Source: VRUE01 sp963780815
Lineage (GTDB): Bacteria; Actinomycetota; Thermoleophilia; Solirubrobacterales; 70-9
Direction of reading: 5' to 3'
DNA: 64,000 bases
NCBI GenBank assembly: GCA_963780815.1
Contig: CAWADG010000013.1
Span: 248,001 to 312,000 of the forward strand
Positions 61,301 to 64,000 of the stretch are shown piece by piece. The number at the start of each line of letters is the position of its first letter. The first letter of the stretch is position 1. A model generated the notes under the pieces. That model was not told the DNA's origin. It searched no databases and saw only the letters and a program-made list of their open reading frames with translations. Made by a program: the position numbers and the translations under genes.

Positions 61301-61639
61301 TATCTGAATGGCGGTGTTGCCGCTCTGGGATGGGTCCGTGAAGGGCACCGGATTGCCTGCGGAGTCGAATTGACTAACCGTCTGGTTGTTCTTGTCGAGG
61401 ACGTAGACGTTTTCGGTGACCTGATTGATCGCCATCTTGTCTATCTGCCCCGTGAAGGCCCCGCCGGGGATCGTCCCGGTCCCGTCGAAGGACGAGCTGA
61501 AGACTTGGATCGTGTCCGCGGCCGACGCTGGCGCGGCGCAGACAAGCAGCCAGGTGCCGAGAAGCGCGAGCAGCGCAATCACCGATCTTCCCTTCCTCTC
61601 GAAGCTCTGCATTGTTGCCGTCCTCGCCTTCGTGTCCAT
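58376..61639 (-). CDS. Giant secreted beta-propeller protein
   Basis: 1,087 residues (a second ATG at 61612 has a better ribosome-binding site). Signal peptide VIALLALLGTWLLVCAAPAS. Residues about 45-330 form NHL-type repeats (GNIYVAGEGGPVRAFTSTGL, NVYVLDKNNQTVSQFDSAGN). About 340-420 is a fibronectin-like domain (FHFEYGETSAYGNTA; TVYHYRLVAQNTTG). The rest is a TolB/PD40-like propeller (VSDDGSRIVIGTLVSTDS; MTADGTRVYFTTPDTLG). The C-terminus is proline-rich, then strongly basic with two Cys. It lies between two paralogous giant proteins, 3 bp after one and overlapping or touching the other, so it is co-transcribed. Confidence 0.8.
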   Translation of the reverse strand: MDTKARTATMQSFERKGRSVIALLALLGTWLLVCAAPASAADTIQVFSSSFDGTGTIPGGAFTGQIDKMAINQVTENVYVLDKNNQTVSQFDSAGNPVPFTDPSQSGNTAIQISGLGGDADIGIDNSGGPSQGNIYVAGEGGPVRAFTSTGLQLDGNWPVSGVPGQGNFHDNCGLAVDNSGNVWVGEYGGEGQGISEFTPSGEYTGVHAAIGAGTCHFTFDQDNNLWVAKFNGAVTEYDASSNYMTLGQVDPGPTYALGLDPTSGRVLVDDGPQVNEYNELGGYASFGLPDLAHSFAGLEDSHGVAVNGSGDAYVSDRSTQTVDIFEAIPAPTPSISSESTANVHSDEALLKGTIEPGTAGVTFHFEYGETSAYGNTAPMPDAHTLPGEVSQQLFGLSPNTVYHYRLVAQNTTGVDYGPDLVFKTYPPTPGGPDSCGNALARKQTGSRALLDCRAYELVSAANSGGYDVESDLVPGQTPYPGFPQASNPARVLYAVHGGGIPGSGDPTNKGPDPYVATRGAEGWSTRYVGIPASGTPSTAPFASSVAGAGAELTAFAFGGEDICSPCFEGGSTGIPVRMPDGSLVQGMKGSLDPGPSATQAGYVGRQMSANGNHLVFGSTAKFEPDGNSNGDVTIYDRDLAAGTTHVVSKTPAGATMTGAGIGELDVSDDGSRIVIGTLVSTDSAGNSLWHLYMNVDDAGQTIDLTPGTTSGVLYDGMTADGTRVYFTTPDTLGVAGDSDTSADLFRADVGPSAATLTRVSSGAGGSGNTDACSPASGWNTVSGGSNCDVVAVAGGVAAEDGSVYLLSPEKLDGSSNGVQDQPNLYLARPGGAPHFVATLEVDNPAVVDSVAEAGVRHTSDFQVTPSGDDAVFGSTLPLTSLDSGGASEVFRYDAAGDSLDCVSCNPDVQPAGDSTLASNGLSVTNDGRVFFTTPDQEVLADSNGRRDVYEWENGAPELISSGTSPFDSGLLSVSADGTDAYFFTHDTLAPQDLNGPLMKIYDARSNGGFFVVPPPPPCVASDECHGPGTVAPIPARIGTLAGTPGNPRTKHHKCKKGRVKRHGKCVEEKHHRGKQGRKRHSERRHG

Positions 61640-61642
61640 GGG

Positions 61643-64000
61643 CTAACGCACCGCCCTTGGTCGGGAGAGCTGTCTGCGATCTCGTTGTTGTCGTGCTGCG
61701 CTCGAGCCGCAGGCGGTCTGCAACCTGGTCCTGCGGTCGATCTTCTTCCGGTTCTGGCCGACCAGCGTGACCGAGGCCATCTTGTCCGCCCTGCAGAGGC
61801 TCTTGCTGTTCTGCAGCAGGCCCTTGCCGCCGCCCTGCAGGTTGAGGGAGAACTTGGTCACCGGCGCGTCGGGGACGCTTTCGAAGCGGGCCCGCAGGCT
61901 GCCGCCCTCGACGCTGTCGATGCGCCCCGACAGCTCGAGGTCGATCTGGCCCCGCAGGTCGGCGACGAGGTCGGGCAGTTTGTGGCTGGAGGAGCGCAGG
62001 TAGACCGGGCCCGAAAGAGGGGCTTCGAGCAGCGGCGTCACCGCTGTCGCCGAGCCGTAGACCGAATCGGCCGGGCATGCGTTCGCCGCGAACTGGACTT
62101 TGGTGCAGACCGTGCCGATGTGGCTGTTGTCGAGAAGCTCGTTCTTCGGCATTACGACCACGGCGCGGCGGATATTGGATTCACCGGCGCCGGCGCGCAG
62201 CACCGTTTGAAGCGACGGGTGTCCACGGCGCTTGGTCGAGCCACGGAGCTTCAGGTCGAGCTTCGGCCCGAAGGCGAGATTCCTGCAGTTGGCGACTTGG
62301 TAGTGGGACGCGACGGCCGCCATCGCCCCTTCGGCGCCGAATATCGTCCCCCGGACCGCGAGCGGGTCGCAATTGGTCGGGTTGAGAGTGAAGTTGGGGC
62401 GGTCGAGGTCGACACGGATCGAGCGGAGCCGCAGCGGGATTCCTTCGAGGATCCTCGGCAGCGGATCGGAGACGGCCGTCACCTCGGCGGTCACGGGATC
62501 GACCTGGATCGCGACCCGGACCACGACGTTGCCCAGGTCGTAGGGTCCCGACACGGCCGGGGTGACGACGACCAGGCTGAGTGGCGCCCCGCGGTACGGG
62601 CCGGCGAGGTAGACGCGCCCCGGCAGGTAGAGGGGGTGCGTTCCCGCGCCCAGCCCTGTGGTCGCCGACCCGATCAGGCTGGCCGGCGGACAGCTCGGAT
62701 TCGCCAGCTCGGCAAGGCCTGAGTAGCTGAGGTCGGCCGCAGCCGCGATCGCAGCATCGGGGCAGTAGGGGATGCCGGCCAGGGTCGCCGAGAACCCCGG
62801 CGGCGTCATGACGTTCAACGCGCTCAGATTCTGGTCACCGTCCCTGCGCGTCAGGGTCACGGAGAACGGCGCATGAGCGCCGGCGGTATTTGGGCTCGAG
62901 GATGCTTCGAATGCGGGATCGAACGGCCGCGGCGCGCTGGGGCAGGGCGCTCCATTTGGACCGGAGTCGAGCGTGAAGAACTGCGTCGAGGCCTGGTTCG
63001 GGAGGAACGAGTCCCAGGGCTCGAAGGTGCTCTCGACAGAGTAGGTGCCGCATTGAGTCGGCGTCGCCAGCAGCCCGCGCTCCGATCCGAAGAAGTGGAG
63101 GTTGAACTCAGAGAACGGAGTCTGTGGAAGGCCGTCGAACGAGACCGTTATCTGGCCGGTCTGAGGATCCGGCGACACGGTGCCCAGGAGCTTGACGTGA
63201 ACCCCAAAGCCGTCGGCCGCAAGGATCAGGCGGTAGCGATTCCCGGGCTTCGGATCCCCGAGATAGATCGCGCCCGGCAACGGCGAGGGCAGCGCCGAGC
63301 TATCAATCGAGACGGTGCCGACTTTGGAATAGTCGTCGCACTGCGCCTGGTTCACAGTGCCGAACCCGGCGTCGGCGTCAGAGCACGAGGTCTTGCCGTC
63401 CGCAGTGTTTGGATTGATCGACATCCCGGCGGGTAGGGTGACCGTCGTCGCCCGGATCTCCGAGGGGGAGGGGACCGTTGGACTCTCGAACTGCGGAACC
63501 TTGAGGTCGACTTCTAGGCCGGAGGCTGTGTCGGTCTGAGTCGTCGTCGGCCCTGCGGAGAGGCTCGGATTGAAGCTCAGCTGGTCGCATCCCGTCGTTG
63601 CGGGGTACGGCGAGTCGACGTGATCCGACTCGTTGGCATACGACGTCATGTCGATCGAGCTGACCAGTTCGGTGCCGCAGGTGGTCGGGTTCTGAAGGAA
63701 CGGGGTCAGCGGGCTGTTCGACGGCACTCCGGTCGGCCCAGGAAGCCCGCCGCCTTCTTTGAAACGAAGGGAATCGTGGCTTGGGTCAGCCGGAACGCCC
63801 CAGAGGATCTGCTCGAACTCCGGAAGGGGGAGAACATGCTCGACCTCCAGAACCGATGCGTCGAGCCCGTAGTCGCTGCCGGTGCGCGAGCTCAGCACGG
63901 TGTAAACGGGCGTGTCGAACAAGAGCGTCTTGAAGCCCAGCAATCCGGCCTGGTCGGGCTGCGGGGCGATGTCGTACAGCGGGGTTTCGAAGGTCAGGCA
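61643..64000 (-). CDS. Giant secreted surface protein B (5' end outside window)
   Basis: At least 785 residues; the reading frame runs open to the window edge at 64000, so the start and signal peptide are missing. It matches protein A segment by segment: ETPLYDIAPQPDQAG against APVYDVQPG, WGVPADPSHDSLRF against WGFPADSSHDGQRW, SGPNGAPCPSAPRPFDPAFE against SGPNGAPCPGQIRPFHPTLT, and NSHIGTVCTKVQFAANACPA against the Cys-rich unit. First known gene of the operon. No catalytic motif; a tandem surface-protein duplication with the propeller gene inserted between the copies. Confidence 0.78.
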   Translation of the reverse strand, partial: CLTFETPLYDIAPQPDQAGLLGFKTLLFDTPVYTVLSSRTGSDYGLDASVLEVEHVLPLPEFEQILWGVPADPSHDSLRFKEGGGLPGPTGVPSNSPLTPFLQNPTTCGTELVSSIDMTSYANESDHVDSPYPATTGCDQLSFNPSLSAGPTTTQTDTASGLEVDLKVPQFESPTVPSPSEIRATTVTLPAGMSINPNTADGKTSCSDADAGFGTVNQAQCDDYSKVGTVSIDSSALPSPLPGAIYLGDPKPGNRYRLILAADGFGVHVKLLGTVSPDPQTGQITVSFDGLPQTPFSEFNLHFFGSERGLLATPTQCGTYSVESTFEPWDSFLPNQASTQFFTLDSGPNGAPCPSAPRPFDPAFEASSSPNTAGAHAPFSVTLTRRDGDQNLSALNVMTPPGFSATLAGIPYCPDAAIAAAADLSYSGLAELANPSCPPASLIGSATTGLGAGTHPLYLPGRVYLAGPYRGAPLSLVVVTPAVSGPYDLGNVVVRVAIQVDPVTAEVTAVSDPLPRILEGIPLRLRSIRVDLDRPNFTLNPTNCDPLAVRGTIFGAEGAMAAVASHYQVANCRNLAFGPKLDLKLRGSTKRRGHPSLQTVLRAGAGESNIRRAVVVMPKNELLDNSHIGTVCTKVQFAANACPADSVYGSATAVTPLLEAPLSGPVYLRSSSHKLPDLVADLRGQIDLELSGRIDSVEGGSLRARFESVPDAPVTKFSLNLQGGGKGLLQNSKSLCRADKMASVTLVGQNRKKIDRRTRLQTACGSSAARQQRDRRQLSRPRAVR

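Overview
The window is GC-rich, tightly packed bacterial chromosome. Genome style and gene content point to a soil actinomycete of the class Thermoleophilia (Solirubrobacterales or a close relative). Pointers are the small secreted proteins with the LGKNSVGTKQLKKNSV pattern in three tandem copies, very large secreted proteins in an operon, a Vgb-like propeller protein, an NhaA-thioredoxin fusion and a cNMP-thioredoxin-reductase fusion. This placement is inference from gene style, not from an rRNA gene.

Region by region. 0-8.7 kb: a divergent MarR / ECF sigma pair sharing one perfect operator palindrome, an NhaA-DsbA fusion antiporter, a secreted beta-propeller protein, a metallo-beta-lactamase-fold hydrolase, a secreted P-domain-like protein, and a UBP zinc finger translationally coupled to a cNMP-binding/thioredoxin-reductase-like flavoprotein. 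8.7-10.2 kb: a scar region with a degenerate tRNA-Val, a stop-interrupted regulator and a 150-bp repeat. 10.2-14.0 kb: a VOC protein, then a HAD phosphatase/mutase coupled to a GH65 sugar phosphorylase. 14.2-30.4 kb: the most striking part, four same-strand genes forming an apparently self-contained lipid/polyketide pathway. They are an acyl-CoA dehydrogenase, a 2,739-residue PUFA-synthase-like megasynthase (KS-AT-KS-ACP-ACP-ACP-KR-DH), a 1,867-residue single-chain biotin-dependent carboxylase laid out like eukaryotic acetyl-CoA carboxylase, and an Sfp-type phosphopantetheinyl transferase. The carboxylase would make the malonyl-type extender, the transferase would arm the carrier domains, the megasynthase would build and partly reduce the chain, and the dehydrogenase could set the final redox state. 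No thioesterase or enoyl reductase domain is visible.

30.4-38.2 kb: a HEAT-repeat protein, a decayed prenyltransferase-like gene, PEP synthase, a tRNA 3' fragment, a divergent HMG-CoA reductase, two alpha/beta hydrolases and a TetR regulator. 38.3-45.6 kb: a tyrosine-recombinase remnant, small proteins, a GNAT acetyltransferase, a two-TM K+ channel with an aberrant filter, a tandem universal stress protein, an IS110-family element and a hibernation factor. The IS110 element sits inside a repeat whose uninterrupted copy lies at 9.8 kb. 46-64 kb: an MMPL exporter, an orphan osmolyte-type binding protein, an MmgE/PrpD protein, three tandem surface-protein paralogs with duplicated leaders, a Ca-binding-repeat secreted protein and a three-gene operon of giant secreted proteins that runs off the right edge.

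Limits: all calls come from reading sequence and translations, with no database search. Many long antisense reading frames are GC-driven shadows and were left out.
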